From the NCBI GenBank assembly GCA_963700865.1, contig CAVOZC010000007.1:62001-126000 (forward strand): 64,000 nucleotides of DNA. Direction: 5' to 3'. This DNA is from CAVOGJ01 sp963700865 (GTDB lineage Bacteria; Planctomycetota; Planctomycetia; Pirellulales; Pirellulaceae). The notes beneath the pieces were generated by a model. That model made no database searches. It saw only the letters and a program-made list of their open reading frames with translations, and had not been told where the DNA came from. Both the position numbers and the translations under genes were made by a program. Positions 1 through 8,886 of this stretch are shown here, one piece after another (positions within the stretch are counted from its first letter, which is position 1; every line of letters starts with the position of its first letter).

Positions 1-1
1 C

Positions 2-727
2 AAACAGCGATGCCCGATTGTCGATACGTGGTGGCAGACCGAAACCGGCGGGATCATGATGAGCCCGTTGCCCGGCGCCATTTCCACCAAACCGGGCAGC
101 TGCACCAAGCCGCTTCCCGGGATCCTGCCGGCGATTGTCAACGAAGCGGGGCAACCGGTCGATCCGGGGCAGGGTGGCTGGCTGGTGATCACCCATCCGT
201 GGCCTGGCATGCTGCGGGGGATCTGGGGTGATGATGAGCGATATGTGGATCAGTATTGGAGTAAAGTGCCCCATTGTTATCTGGCTGGCGACAATGCCCG
301 TTGCGATCAGGACGGATACTACTGGATCATGGGCCGGATTGACGATGTCTTGAATGTCTCCGGCCATCGTCTCAGTACGATCGAGATCGAGAGCGCGCTC
401 GTAAGTCATCCAAGTGTCGTGGAGGCGGCTGCCGTCGGACGTCCGCACGAACTGAAAGGGGAAGCCGTTGCCGTCTTTGTGACGCTATGCGACGCGGAGC
501 CATCGCAAGAACTTTGCGAGGCGTTAAAAGCGCACGTCCGCAAGGAGATTGGCTCACTCGCTCAGCCCGACGACATTCGCTTTACGGCGGCCTTGCCAAA
601 GACGCGCAGCGGCAAGATCATGCGTCGGCTGCTGAAGGATATTGCCGCCGGTCGCGAGTCGACCGGAGACACGTCGACGCTGGAGGATTTTTCCGTGCTG
701 GCCCAATTGCGAGAGCATGAAGAGTAG
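2..727 (+). CDS. acs: Acetyl-CoA synthetase, C-terminal part (5' end outside window)
   Basis: The reading frame is open from the first bases of the window and ends at a TAG at 725-727. It carries the AMP-forming acyl-CoA synthetase core motif DTWWQTETGGIM, followed by the hinge region (YWIMGRIDDVLNVSGHR) and a C-terminal domain with the acetylatable lysine in the motif KTRSGKIMRRLL. These are hallmarks of acetyl-CoA synthetase, which makes acetyl-CoA from acetate, ATP and CoA in the cytoplasm. About 240 residues are present of a usual ~650, so roughly the first 60 % lies upstream. The DTWWQTETGG motif favours acetate over longer-chain acyl-CoA synthetases. Confidence 0.93.
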   Translation, partial: KQRCPIVDTWWQTETGGIMMSPLPGAISTKPGSCTKPLPGILPAIVNEAGQPVDPGQGGWLVITHPWPGMLRGIWGDDERYVDQYWSKVPHCYLAGDNARCDQDGYYWIMGRIDDVLNVSGHRLSTIEIESALVSHPSVVEAAAVGRPHELKGEAVAVFVTLCDAEPSQELCEALKAHVRKEIGSLAQPDDIRFTAALPKTRSGKIMRRLLKDIAAGRESTGDTSTLEDFSVLAQLREHEE

Positions 728-931
728 GCGGCGGAGCCGAGCTCAAGTCGAGCAGCATTCGCCGAAGATGCGCTCGGCCCGCGGCGGCGAACGGGGAGTG
801 GTATCATCTTCCTCTGCTTGACAAACGGCTTCAGGCCTACTCGCGACTTGGCCAAACGACTAGGATACAGGCTACGGGTCAACGTCCACGAACGCGTCGT
901 TCCCGACATGATTTCAACCAAGGAGTTTTCG

Positions 932-1306
932 ATGAAGAAGTGGTTTGCACTGCTGGCGTGTTGTTTGTTCATTTGGGGTTGTGCACCGGTCGAAAAGGGA
1001 ACCGGGGGCGGTGCCACGGAAGTCGAGGTGGATGTCGACGAAACCGACAGCAACGTGACGGCGACCGAGAATGCGACCACCGAGCTGGCGCTGGTGAAGG
1101 TCAGCGTGCCTGGAATGACCTGTGCCCAGGGATGCCCACCGGTGGTCAAGAGCACGCTTGCCCATTGCGGTGGCGTCCAGAACGTCGAAGTTGACTTTGA
1201 TAGCAAAATTGCCACCGTGAGCGTGACGCCGGGTGAATTTGATGGTCCTGCCGCGCTGGATGCCCTCGCCAATGTGGGTTTTGAAGGGAGTACGCTGACC
1301 AACTAA
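932..1306 (+). CDS. Secreted lipoprotein with heavy-metal-associated (HMA) domain
   Basis: The ATG at 932 is chosen because AAGGAG lies eight bases upstream and the product then begins with a signal peptide (MKKWFALLACCLFIWGC) ending in a plausible lipidation cysteine. The 124-residue product has an acidic Thr/Asn-rich linker (about residues 22-50) and a C-terminal HMA fold of about 65 residues. The metal site reads GMTCAQGC, that is CxxxC with a glycine before the second cysteine, instead of the usual CxxC. This suggests periplasmic binding of a soft metal such as copper, but a redox or structural role is possible. No metal transporter is adjacent. Confidence 0.8.
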   Translation: MKKWFALLACCLFIWGCAPVEKGTGGGATEVEVDVDETDSNVTATENATTELALVKVSVPGMTCAQGCPPVVKSTLAHCGGVQNVEVDFDSKIATVSVTPGEFDGPAALDALANVGFEGSTLTN

Positions 1307-1320
1307 GTCTCGATCTCGCC

Positions 1321-1393
1321 AAAAAAGGGGAACCCGACGCGTCCGCGGGGAACCTGTTTAGATACATGCGGTTTCCCTGGCAGTCGCGTCGGG
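1321..1393 (-). terminator. Intrinsic terminator of the leftward gene ending at 1411
   Basis: A long two-part hairpin lies between two convergent genes. The outer stem is CCCGACGCG (1333-1341) with CGCGTCGGG (1385-1393); the inner stem is GGGGAACC (1347-1354) with GGTTTCCC (1370-1377), with one G-U pair. Read leftward, the hairpin is followed by CCCC and six T (1321-1326), so it fits an intrinsic terminator for the minus strand. Confidence 0.6.
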
Positions 1394-1410
1394 TGTCATC
1401 GGCTCGGTGG

Positions 1411-1974
1411 CTAACCTTGGGGCCCGTCGTTGCCGAAGAGGCGACGAAGTCTTGAGCGTCCGTGCAGGCCTGCCAGGTTGGCGGCCGAGCCTATCCGATC
1501 GCCGACGTTGCGACGACGTCGGCCGACCAACGGGGCTTCCCGAGGCGCCCGGTCGGGTTGATCATCCGAATCGGCGGCTGCCGGTTGCCGGGGGAGACGC
1601 GCGGCGAGTGGCCGCCGGTCATTCGTTTCCGGTACGGTGGTTGCCCGCCGCCTGGGGCGTCGCAACTTCTTGTTCGGGCATGGATAAAGTGTCGCCTGTC
1701 CCGTTTCGTCCCAATCCATGCGATAAGGAATTTCGTAGGCCGCGAAATGCACCGCCAGCCACTCGAAGCGCCGCGCATCGCTCTTGCGATCGGCCCAGGC
1801 GTTGTCGAGTCCGAACCGCCGAAAAAGGTTGTTCCAGAAATCCCGAGACGGAATGACCAATTGTCCGTCCACGGTCAGCCCGGTGACGCACAGCCGCCCC
1901 GATTTCAGACTGCGTACCGCGTGCAGCTGAATGTCCATCAATCGTGTTCGTCCGCATGCAAAGTCCAGTGCCAT
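1411..1974 (-). CDS. Hypothetical protein
   Basis: A 187-residue reading frame with a good ribosome-binding site (GAAGGAG about seven bases before the ATG), which favours this strand over the overlapping rightward frame. The first ~120 residues look like a globular protein (MALDFACGRTRLMDIQ, then DFWNNLFRRFGLDNAW) and suggest a DNA- or nucleotide-handling protein only vaguely; no family is recognised. The last ~70 residues are Arg/Pro-rich and of low complexity, which could be a real basic tail or the result of an undetected frameshift near 1650. Confidence 0.5.
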   Translation of the reverse strand: MALDFACGRTRLMDIQLHAVRSLKSGRLCVTGLTVDGQLVIPSRDFWNNLFRRFGLDNAWADRKSDARRFEWLAVHFAAYEIPYRMDWDETGQATLYPCPNKKLRRPRRRATTVPETNDRRPLAARLPRQPAAADSDDQPDRAPREAPLVGRRRRNVGDRIGSAANLAGLHGRSRLRRLFGNDGPQG

Positions 1975-2314
1975 GGAAAACTCCTTCGTGGGTGCCAGGA
2001 AGCCCGATAAAGCGCGTCTCGTTGGCCGGTGAGGCGGGCGCCCTCCGCTCGCCCCTCCGCCAGAATTACTTTCGTACCGAGGCGTGACACGTTTGGTCCG
2101 CGGTCCTGGAATTCCTGAAAATTGGCGGATGGCAACGGAGGGAGAGCCCTCCGGGAGCCGGTCGTGCCAGCGGACACTTCAAGCGTGGGGGGCGGCGGTT
2201 GCCAACCGCGTGGCGGAAGTCGTACCATATCCCGGCAGGCGATCCCCACGGGGGGCCGCCGTTGAACGGCATCCTCCATGGGTGGCAGAACCCTACAGGT
2301 GAGACGCGTCGACA
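1975..2314. other. Intergenic region, no gene seen
   Basis: This 340-base GC-rich gap separates the divergent hypothetical gene and queC. No coding region with a ribosome-binding site, RNA fold or clear promoter was recognised. It must contain start signals for both flanking genes. Confidence 0.4.
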
Positions 2315-3016
2315 GTGGTGGCTGGCGAAAAACGGGCCGTCGTGTTGCTCAGTGGGGGGCTTGATTCCACCACCACGCTGGCGATTGCGCGGCAAGCCGG
2401 CTTTCAGATCTATGCGATCACGTTTTGCTATGGGCAACGGCACGGTCTGGAGGTCGCCGCGGCACGCCGGATTGCCGAAACGTATGGCGTGGCGCGGCAT
2501 GTCGTGGCCACGATGGATCTAAGGCTGTTTGGCGGTTCCGCCCTGACCAGTGACTTGCCGGTTCCCAAGGGGCAGACCGTTGGGGAGATGGGAAGTTCCA
2601 TTCCCATCACGTATGTCCCGGCGCGGAACACAATTTTCTTGTCTCATGCGCTGGCTTACGCGGAGGTCGTGTTGGCGGCGGATTTGTTCATCGGCGTTAA
2701 CGCGCTGGACTATAGTGGCTATCCCGATTGCCGACCTGAGTTTATTCGTGCCTTTGAGGCGATGGCCAATCTGGCGACGAAGTCGGCTGTGGAAGGGCGT
2801 CCGTACAAGTTGTGGACGCCATTGATCGACCTGACTAAAGCCGAGATCATTCAACGCGGTTTACAACTGGGAGTCGACTATGGTTTGACGACCAGTTGCT
2901 ATGACCCAGACGTCGACGGACGAGCCTGCGGTGGTTGTGACGCGTGCTTGTTGCGTTTGCGCGGATTCGCCGAAAACGGCAAGCCCGATCCCATTGCCTA
3001 TGTGACTGCGGAGTGA
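2315..3016 (+). CDS. queC: 7-cyano-7-deazaguanine synthase QueC
   Basis: QueC converts 7-carboxy-7-deazaguanine to preQ0 with ATP and ammonia, a step in queuosine biosynthesis. The 233-residue product has the PP-loop ATP-binding motif LLSGGLDSTT near the N-terminus, the YVPARNTIFLSHALAYAE segment in the middle and a C-terminal zinc site with four cysteines (SCYDP...ACGGCDACLLR). The start is a GTG at 2315; a second GTG follows directly at 2318. The other queuosine precursor genes (queD, queE) are not nearby. It ends three bases before plsC, so the two are probably cotranscribed. Confidence 0.95.
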   Translation: MVAGEKRAVVLLSGGLDSTTTLAIARQAGFQIYAITFCYGQRHGLEVAAARRIAETYGVARHVVATMDLRLFGGSALTSDLPVPKGQTVGEMGSSIPITYVPARNTIFLSHALAYAEVVLAADLFIGVNALDYSGYPDCRPEFIRAFEAMANLATKSAVEGRPYKLWTPLIDLTKAEIIQRGLQLGVDYGLTTSCYDPDVDGRACGGCDACLLRLRGFAENGKPDPIAYVTAE

Positions 3017-3019
3017 CGC

Positions 3020-3667
3020 ATGGCACATCGGAGTGGGTTCAACCGGCTGCTCTATGCCACGGTTCGTTTTTGCTTCCGCTGCCTGACCGTGGTGCTGCTG
3101 CGTTTCCGCGCATCGGGGCAGGAGCATTGGCCGGCGTCAGGGGGCGCACTGGTCTGCGCGAACCATCAGAGCTATCTCGATCCGGTGCTTGTCGGAGTGG
3201 CTTGTCCGCGGCACATGAACTACCTGGCACGGAAGTCATTGTTCAATTTGCCCGTACTGCGATGGTGGATCCGCCAGTTGGATGCCATTCCGATCGATCG
3301 GGACGGCATGGGGCTGGGTGGATTGAAGGAAACGATGCGGCGGTTGCGACGCGGTGAGCTGGTACTGATTTTTCCCGAAGGGACCAGGACGGAGGATGGT
3401 GAGCTGCAGCCGCTGAAACCTGGTTTCTTGGCGGTGGCCCGCCGGTCGGGCGTGCCCCTGGTGCCCGTGGGAATCGACGGGGCTTTTCAGGCTTGGCCCC
3501 GGCAGCGGCGATGGCCCGGATTTGGCCTCGTCCGCATGCATGTGGGACCGCCGCTCAGCCGCGAGGAGGTGGCGGAGTGTCCGGATGAGGAGTTGCTCCA
3601 ACGCATGTCCGTGGCACTGCAAGCCAGTTTCGACATCGCCCGGCAGCAGCGGGAGCACCCATCGTGA
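3020..3667 (+). CDS. plsC: 1-acyl-sn-glycerol-3-phosphate acyltransferase
   Basis: This 215-residue membrane-associated enzyme transfers an acyl chain to lysophosphatidate to give phosphatidate in phospholipid synthesis. It carries acyltransferase block I as NHQSYLD (the HxxxxD catalytic pair), a conserved IPIDRDG block and FPEGTR (block III), followed by VPLVPVGIDGA. A hydrophobic N-terminal stretch precedes the catalytic block. Length and motif order match the PlsC family. It follows queC with a three-base gap. Confidence 0.92.
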   Translation: MAHRSGFNRLLYATVRFCFRCLTVVLLRFRASGQEHWPASGGALVCANHQSYLDPVLVGVACPRHMNYLARKSLFNLPVLRWWIRQLDAIPIDRDGMGLGGLKETMRRLRRGELVLIFPEGTRTEDGELQPLKPGFLAVARRSGVPLVPVGIDGAFQAWPRQRRWPGFGLVRMHVGPPLSREEVAECPDEELLQRMSVALQASFDIARQQREHPS

Positions 3668-3945
3668 TGGTTCGCCGCGCAGGTGCAAATGGGGCGGGAA
3701 ATACGGCCCGGAGAGCCCGCGGTCGCTTGGCTGCGGTTGTCGGCCAATTGCCGATATGATAGCCTATGGGGCTTGTGAATCGGTCTTTTTGCGGCTGGAA
3801 TGGTCCGGCGGCGGCCGGGGCACGCGGCTCTCACTTCTTTTCTGGTGCCGGGCAGGCTCTGTGCTCGGACGAGTCATCCAGCGGTCGACAAGCCTTTCGA
3901 GCGGCGGCATGACCCGCGGGTCCGCACCAAATTTCGGGAACATAC

Positions 3946-5814
3946 ATGGTCAATCGTAATTTAATCAGAAACCTGGACGACGATACACTGGCGGCTGAGA
4001 TCGAAGCCGCGATGGCGGGAGCCGATGAAACTGGTCTCGCGACGCTGGAAGCGGAGCACGATATCGGTCTGAACAAGATTGTCGAAGGCCGCGTGATTCG
4101 GGTTTCGGATGAGTTCGTGCTGGTAGATGTTGGCTTCAAGAGCGAGGGGGTGATCTCACTCCGCGAGTGGGAGGATGAAGATGAACTCCCGCAGGTAGGC
4201 GACACGTTTCAGGTGCTGGTCGAGGACCTCGAGGACAACGCCGGCAAGGCCGACGATCCCTATGGCATGATCACGCTGAGTAAGCGGAAGGCCGAGAAGA
4301 TCATTGCCTGGACCGAGATGATGAAGACGGTCGAGGAAGGTCAGGTGGTGACCGGGACCGTGACCAGGAAAATCAAAGGCGGGTTGCTCGTCGATATTGG
4401 CGTGAATGTGTTCTTGCCAGCCAGTCAAGTCGACATCCGGCGGCCCTCCGATATCGGTGACTATATCGGTCGCGTGGTGCAATGCGAAGTGCTCAAGATC
4501 GACGAAGCACGTCGTAACATCGTCGTCAGCCGACGTTCCTTGATCGAGAAGGAACGGCTGGAGGCGCGGGAGGCATTGCTCAAGGATCTGGAAGTCGGCA
4601 CACTGCGCAAGGGTGTTGTCAAGAACATTGCCGACTTTGGCGCGTTCGTCGACCTGGGTGGGATCGATGGACTGCTGCACATTATCGACATGAGTTGGGG
4701 ACGCGTCGGGCATCCGTCCGAGGTCGTATCGATCGATCAGGAAATCGAAGTGATGATCCTGAATATCGATCAGGAAAAGGGCAAAATCGCCCTGGGGCTG
4801 AAGCAGAAAGAGGCGAGCCCCTGGGACAACGTTGAGGAGAAGTACCCGCCGGGCAGCACGGTCAAAGGAACGGTGGTCAATGTCATGACCTACGGAGCGT
4901 TCGTGAAGCTCGAAGAAGGTATCGAAGGGCTGGTTCACATCAGCGAGATGTCATGGACGAAACGCGTCAGCCATCCCAGCGAACTCGTTCAGATCGGCGA
5001 CGAGATCGACGTCGTTGTGCTGGGGATTGACAAGAAAAAGCAGGAAATCTCGCTGGGCATGAAACAGACCCAGGAGAATCCGTGGACCAACGTGGTCGAA
5101 CGCTACCCGATCGACAAACTGGTGAAAGGCAAGGTACGGAACTTGACCAACTACGGTGCCTTTGTCGAGCTGGAAGAAGGGATCGACGGGCTCTTGCACG
5201 TTTCCGATATGTCATGGACACGCAAGATCAGCCACCCGAGTGAGGTTCTCGAGAAGGGACAGGATGTCGAGTGCAAGGTGCTGTCGGTCGATCCGGATCG
5301 ACGGCGGATTGCCCTGGGGCTCAAGCAGATGGACGCAGATCCCTGGGAAGAAATGATCCCCAACAAGTACCAACCCGGTCAGCTCATTACCGGCACGGTC
5401 ACCAAGATTACGAATTTCGGTGTCTTTGTGGGACTTGAGGATGGCCTCGAAGGATTGCTCCATATCTCGGAGTTGGCCGACCATAAAGTTGAAAATGCCG
5501 AGGAAGTCGTCAAGGTGGGCGATGAAATCGAAGTCAAGGTGCTGCGCGTCGATACGCAGGATCGGAAGATTGGTCTGTCGCGCAAACGAGTTGAGTGGGC
5601 CGAAGATGATGGGATCGCGGACGCCGAGCAAAGCACTGATGCGGATCGCGCGGCCGCGAAGCCGTCCATTGATCCCAGTCACCTGAAGGGCGGACTTGGA
5701 TCGGGTGGTCTGCTGATCAAACCATCGCTTGCCACCGATGTACCGGGCGACAGCGACAGCGACGGCGACGGCGATTCCGCAGCGGCCGAGGACGAGGCGG
5801 CGGATACCGAATAA
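3946..5814 (+). CDS. rpsA: 30S ribosomal protein S1
   Basis: The 622-residue product has six consecutive S1 RNA-binding domains (about residues 40-120, 130-205, 215-295, 300-380, 385-465 and 470-550). Domains 3 to 6 each carry the GAFV/GVFV...GLLHISEMSW pattern. S1 helps recruit structured mRNAs to the 30S subunit. The C-terminal ~70 residues are acidic and low complexity (Asp/Ser/Gly/Glu). A 278-base spacer upstream probably contains its promoter, and a strong terminator follows, so the gene is likely monocistronic. Confidence 0.96.
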   Translation: MVNRNLIRNLDDDTLAAEIEAAMAGADETGLATLEAEHDIGLNKIVEGRVIRVSDEFVLVDVGFKSEGVISLREWEDEDELPQVGDTFQVLVEDLEDNAGKADDPYGMITLSKRKAEKIIAWTEMMKTVEEGQVVTGTVTRKIKGGLLVDIGVNVFLPASQVDIRRPSDIGDYIGRVVQCEVLKIDEARRNIVVSRRSLIEKERLEAREALLKDLEVGTLRKGVVKNIADFGAFVDLGGIDGLLHIIDMSWGRVGHPSEVVSIDQEIEVMILNIDQEKGKIALGLKQKEASPWDNVEEKYPPGSTVKGTVVNVMTYGAFVKLEEGIEGLVHISEMSWTKRVSHPSELVQIGDEIDVVVLGIDKKKQEISLGMKQTQENPWTNVVERYPIDKLVKGKVRNLTNYGAFVELEEGIDGLLHVSDMSWTRKISHPSEVLEKGQDVECKVLSVDPDRRRIALGLKQMDADPWEEMIPNKYQPGQLITGTVTKITNFGVFVGLEDGLEGLLHISELADHKVENAEEVVKVGDEIEVKVLRVDTQDRKIGLSRKRVEWAEDDGIADAEQSTDADRAAAKPSIDPSHLKGGLGSGGLLIKPSLATDVPGDSDSDGDGDSAAAEDEAADTE

Positions 5815-5850
5815 GCGGCTCGCGAATCGGTCGCCCGTGAAAAACCAAAA

Positions 5851-5885
5851 CGGCCCTGGCATGCGTGCCAGGGCCGTGCTTTTTT
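5851..5885 (+). terminator. Bidirectional intrinsic terminator after rpsA
   Basis: An 11-base perfect stem (5851-5861 with 5866-5876, sequence CGGCCCTGGCA/TGCCAGGGCCG) with a four-base loop is followed by T6 at 5880-5885. On the other side the run AAAAACCAAAA gives a T-rich tract when read leftward. It sits between the convergent rpsA and PEP-CTERM genes and can serve both. Confidence 0.9.
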
Positions 5886-5921
5886 AGACGATCCGCGGGA
5901 TGGGATGCTCCCACCGCGTTA

Positions 5922-6542
5922 CTACGAGCGGCGTCGTCGACGCAGCCAAGGCAGGGCTCCCAGCAGTACCAGCGCCGACGACCCCGGTTCGGGAACCGAG
6001 GCCGGCGTGCCAACGCGAAACCACTCATACTTGTTATCCCGGCTGGACGCGTAGCTCCAGGTAAAGGCGGAGATGTCGTCGACCTCAATCAGGCCGCGGG
6101 CCGCTCCGGCCGCACCGAATCCAAATCCGCTGCCGGCGAGTAACATCGACTCACTGCTGCTCGGCATGGCCCCCTGGGAGTGTGTATAAACGGGTGTGCC
6201 GGTGCTGGTGATCGCTAACGTCTCCCGCAGATCGAGACTCTGCACATCAATCAGGACGTCAAGTGTCTCGGTAAAGCTGAACGTAAAGGCCATCGAACCG
6301 GTATTCGCGCCGGTGCGGATGTTATTGCCATCAAACGTACTCGTGACGGCGTTCACCCCCACGCCGCTGACGGTGACGTCGATCGATCCGTAGATGTCCG
6401 TAAAAGTCTGACCAGTCGTCACAATCGTCTCATGGTCCCAGCCGGCGAAATGAAACCAGGTGGGGTCGGTGGCGGCGTTGACCGCCGCATGGCAAGTCAA
6501 CAAGATGCCAAAGGTGAGCGTCGCGATGTGGTCTGACTTCAT
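5922..6542 (-). CDS. PEP-CTERM sorting domain protein
   Basis: A 206-residue exported protein. It has an N-terminal signal peptide (cleavage likely after VNAA), a beta-rich Thr/Ser/Gly middle, and a C-terminal PEP-CTERM tripartite signal: VPEPG, a hydrophobic stretch (SSALVLLGALPWL) and a basic end (RRRRRS). Such proteins are processed by an exosortase and displayed or released with extracellular polysaccharide. GAGGAC precedes the ATG. The middle domain is not recognised. It converges on rpsA and shares its terminator. Confidence 0.88.
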   Translation of the reverse strand: MKSDHIATLTFGILLTCHAAVNAATDPTWFHFAGWDHETIVTTGQTFTDIYGSIDVTVSGVGVNAVTSTFDGNNIRTGANTGSMAFTFSFTETLDVLIDVQSLDLRETLAITSTGTPVYTHSQGAMPSSSESMLLAGSGFGFGAAGAARGLIEVDDISAFTWSYASSRDNKYEWFRVGTPASVPEPGSSALVLLGALPWLRRRRRS

Positions 6543-7177
6543 GGAACAAGTCCTCTGTCGTTCAAGTGGTATGTCTGATCGGATGGTGTGGCGGTGAGCC
6601 CGATCAAGGGGCGCGCCGCGTTCAGTGGGCAGGTAGTTCCAGCATGTCCGTGCGGGCTCGACAACTCGCCTTCAGATGGAGATGGCCCAAAGACATCTCA
6701 AGGGAGCGTAACGTGCGAGCATCAGGAACCATTCGCCGTCGCATATCGGGGCGAATCGGGTTTGTGCATGGGGTCATGGGATCAACCGACTGTTCGCAAC
6801 CGCCATCGGTGCCCCTGGCTGCCCCCATGATTGAGGGTAATTCGACACCGGTGCCTGGCAAGAGTCATTTTGGAGATTTTTCCCCGGGGGCACCCCCGCC
6901 GGGACGGGCACGTCAAAGATACAGGTTATGTCGGTCGTTCGGCCTGGCTGGCCTGTCGAGAGCTCGTCAAGCAGACCGTACCTGGCGATTTTGCCGACTC
7001 GATGCCGCCGCAGCCGCGTTCACGGCCCACGCGGATGTCACGATCGTCAGGAGCCGAGTTGGCCGCAGAATACGGGCGAAGCTCCTTTTCGTGCAGCTTC
7101 GCCTGACACTCCAGCGAACTGCCTGGCTGGTCGATAGCCTGGATGGTTCCACTTCCGCCAGCTCAAGGTAATTCTTC
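6543..7177. other. Long intergenic region upstream of the sigma factor gene
   Basis: This 635-base gap between divergent genes holds no frame with a convincing start or family. A small hairpin, GCGAAGCT (7076-7083) with AGCTTCGC (7095-7102), lies about 75 bases before the sigma factor start and could be part of its leader. A GC hairpin (GGGGGCACCCCC) lies near 6890. No known RNA was recognised. Confidence 0.4.
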
Positions 7178-8083
7178 ATGACGACCTCCCAACGCAAGAG
7201 TGAGGCTCTTGAATCCAATGTTCCCATTTCGTCGTCGTCGGTTCAGACGCCGTTGGAAACCTATCTCCGCGAGATCAATGAAACGTCATTGTTGACGGCC
7301 GCTGACGAAAAGGAGCTGGCTCGTGCGATCGCGGAAGGTGATGTTTGCGCCCGGGATCGCATGGTACGTGCCAATTTGAGACTGGTCGTGAATATCGCCC
7401 GCGGCTACACGGGAAAAGGACTGAGTCTTCAGGATTTGATTGAGGAAGGGAATCTGGGCTTGCTTCGCGCCGTAGAGGGATTCGATCCCGATGTCGGCAC
7501 GCGATTCAGCACCTACGCCAGTTATTGGATCAAGCAGTCGATCAAGCGGGCTCTCATCAATTCCGCCAAGACGATTCGTATTCCCGCATACATGGTCGAG
7601 CTACTGTCGAAATGGCGTCGAGCCAGTTCGCGATTGGCCGAGGAATTGGGACGCACACCCACACCGGAAGAGGTGGCGCGCATCCTGGGCTTGCCCAAAC
7701 GCAAGCTACCGATCGTCAAGAAAGCCATCAAGATCTACAACGCGACGCCGCAGACTGACCAGTCCGAAGCCGGCTGGTCGCTAGGCGACATGGTAATGGA
7801 CGAACGGGCCAAGACGCCTGAGGATGAATTGCTGGAGCATGACATACTCCGCCACGTGCGGGAAATGATGGAGGTTATGGATGGCCGCGAAGCCACCGTG
7901 CTGCGGATGCGATTTGGCCTGGACAGTCTCGAGCCACACACGCTGAAAGAGATCGGCGAGGCATTGGGTTTGACCCGCGAGCGGGTGCGGCAGATCGAGA
8001 CCGAAGCGCTGAAGAAGCTGGCCGACAGTCTGGAAGACCGAGGTCGGCCGCATCCCTTGGCCGGATTTCCGCTGCGGCAGTAG
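7178..8083 (+). CDS. RNA polymerase sigma-70 family factor (group 2, RpoD/RpoS-like)
   Basis: The 301-residue product contains sigma region 1.2 (TPLETYLREIN), regions 2.1-2.4 (RANLRLVVNIARGY, DLIEEGNLGLLRAVEGFDP, FSTYASYWIKQSIKRA), region 3 and region 4.2 (LGLTRERVRQIETEALKKL). It lacks the long acidic region 1.1 and the non-conserved insert of a housekeeping RpoD, so it is best seen as a group 2 factor that recognises -35/-10 promoters of the usual type. An AAGG sequence precedes the ATG. Planctomycetes carry several such paralogues; which stress or growth state it serves cannot be read from the sequence. Confidence 0.92.
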   Translation: MTTSQRKSEALESNVPISSSSVQTPLETYLREINETSLLTAADEKELARAIAEGDVCARDRMVRANLRLVVNIARGYTGKGLSLQDLIEEGNLGLLRAVEGFDPDVGTRFSTYASYWIKQSIKRALINSAKTIRIPAYMVELLSKWRRASSRLAEELGRTPTPEEVARILGLPKRKLPIVKKAIKIYNATPQTDQSEAGWSLGDMVMDERAKTPEDELLEHDILRHVREMMEVMDGREATVLRMRFGLDSLEPHTLKEIGEALGLTRERVRQIETEALKKLADSLEDRGRPHPLAGFPLRQ

Positions 8084-8254
8084 TCGCCACACATTCTGGG
8101 GTTGTCCCGCGCCGCAGGCATCCGGCCACCTACCGCTTCGCACCCTAGGTGGAATGCCGCCGAGTCGTTATATTCATGGGCTTTGTGCGTGCGCTCGCCC
8201 TGGGGCTTGGTAAGGCACGTGCCGTCGGTTTCGTATCCTCGGATGGGACCAGTC

Positions 8255-8785
8255 ATGACGAGTACCGCTTCCGTTGACCTCAAGGCATTTATCCGGGCCG
8301 TTCCCGATTTTCCCAAACAGGGGATTCTATTTCGGGATATCACGCCATTACTGGCTTCGCCGTCGGCCTTTCGCGAATCGATTCGTTTGTTGGCGGAACG
8401 ATTTCGCGACGAGTCCATTGACGTGATCGTGGCGGCCGAGGCGCGAGGTTTCATTTTTGCGGTGCCGCTGGCGTTGGAACTGGACCGGGCATTCGTACCC
8501 GTCCGCAAACCGGGAAAGCTGCCTTCGGCGACCCACTCCCACGACTATGAGCTGGAATATGGCACCGACACCTTGGAAATCCACATTGACGGGATTTCCC
8601 ACGGACAACGCGTGCTGGTGATCGATGATCTGCTGGCGACAGGTGGCACCGTGGACGCATGTTGCCAACTGGTCGAAAAGGCTGGGGCCGAAGTGGTGTG
8701 TTGTGCTTTCTTGATCGAGTTACTGGGATTGGGGGGCGCCGAGAAAATCGCCCCGCGGTCCGTGTTCAGTCTCATCGAATACTAG
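8255..8785 (+). CDS. apt: Adenine phosphoribosyltransferase
   Basis: Apt salvages adenine to AMP using PRPP. The 176-residue product begins at the ATG at 8255 (MTSTASVDLKAFIRAVPDF); the in-frame extension upstream has no family similarity. It shows the family pattern IPDFPKQGILFRDITPLL-like N-terminus (here VPDFPKQGILFRDITP), EARGFIF, VRKPGKLP and the PRPP-binding motif VLVIDDLLATGGT. Length matches the family. It is cytoplasmic and lies alone on the plus strand. Confidence 0.95.
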   Translation: MTSTASVDLKAFIRAVPDFPKQGILFRDITPLLASPSAFRESIRLLAERFRDESIDVIVAAEARGFIFAVPLALELDRAFVPVRKPGKLPSATHSHDYELEYGTDTLEIHIDGISHGQRVLVIDDLLATGGTVDACCQLVEKAGAEVVCCAFLIELLGLGGAEKIAPRSVFSLIEY

Positions 8786-8886
8786 GCGGGACGGCAATGG
8801 TGGCTGCCTTTCGGTTTGACCCGGCGGTGGTCGCTCTGGCTGCCTATGGCGCTCCGCCGCGGACCATCGACCTTCTTCCGCGGGAA

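Noticed and set aside
6566..7171. 201-codon frame upstream of the sigma factor gene
   Set aside because: No ribosome site, unusual composition and no recognised family.
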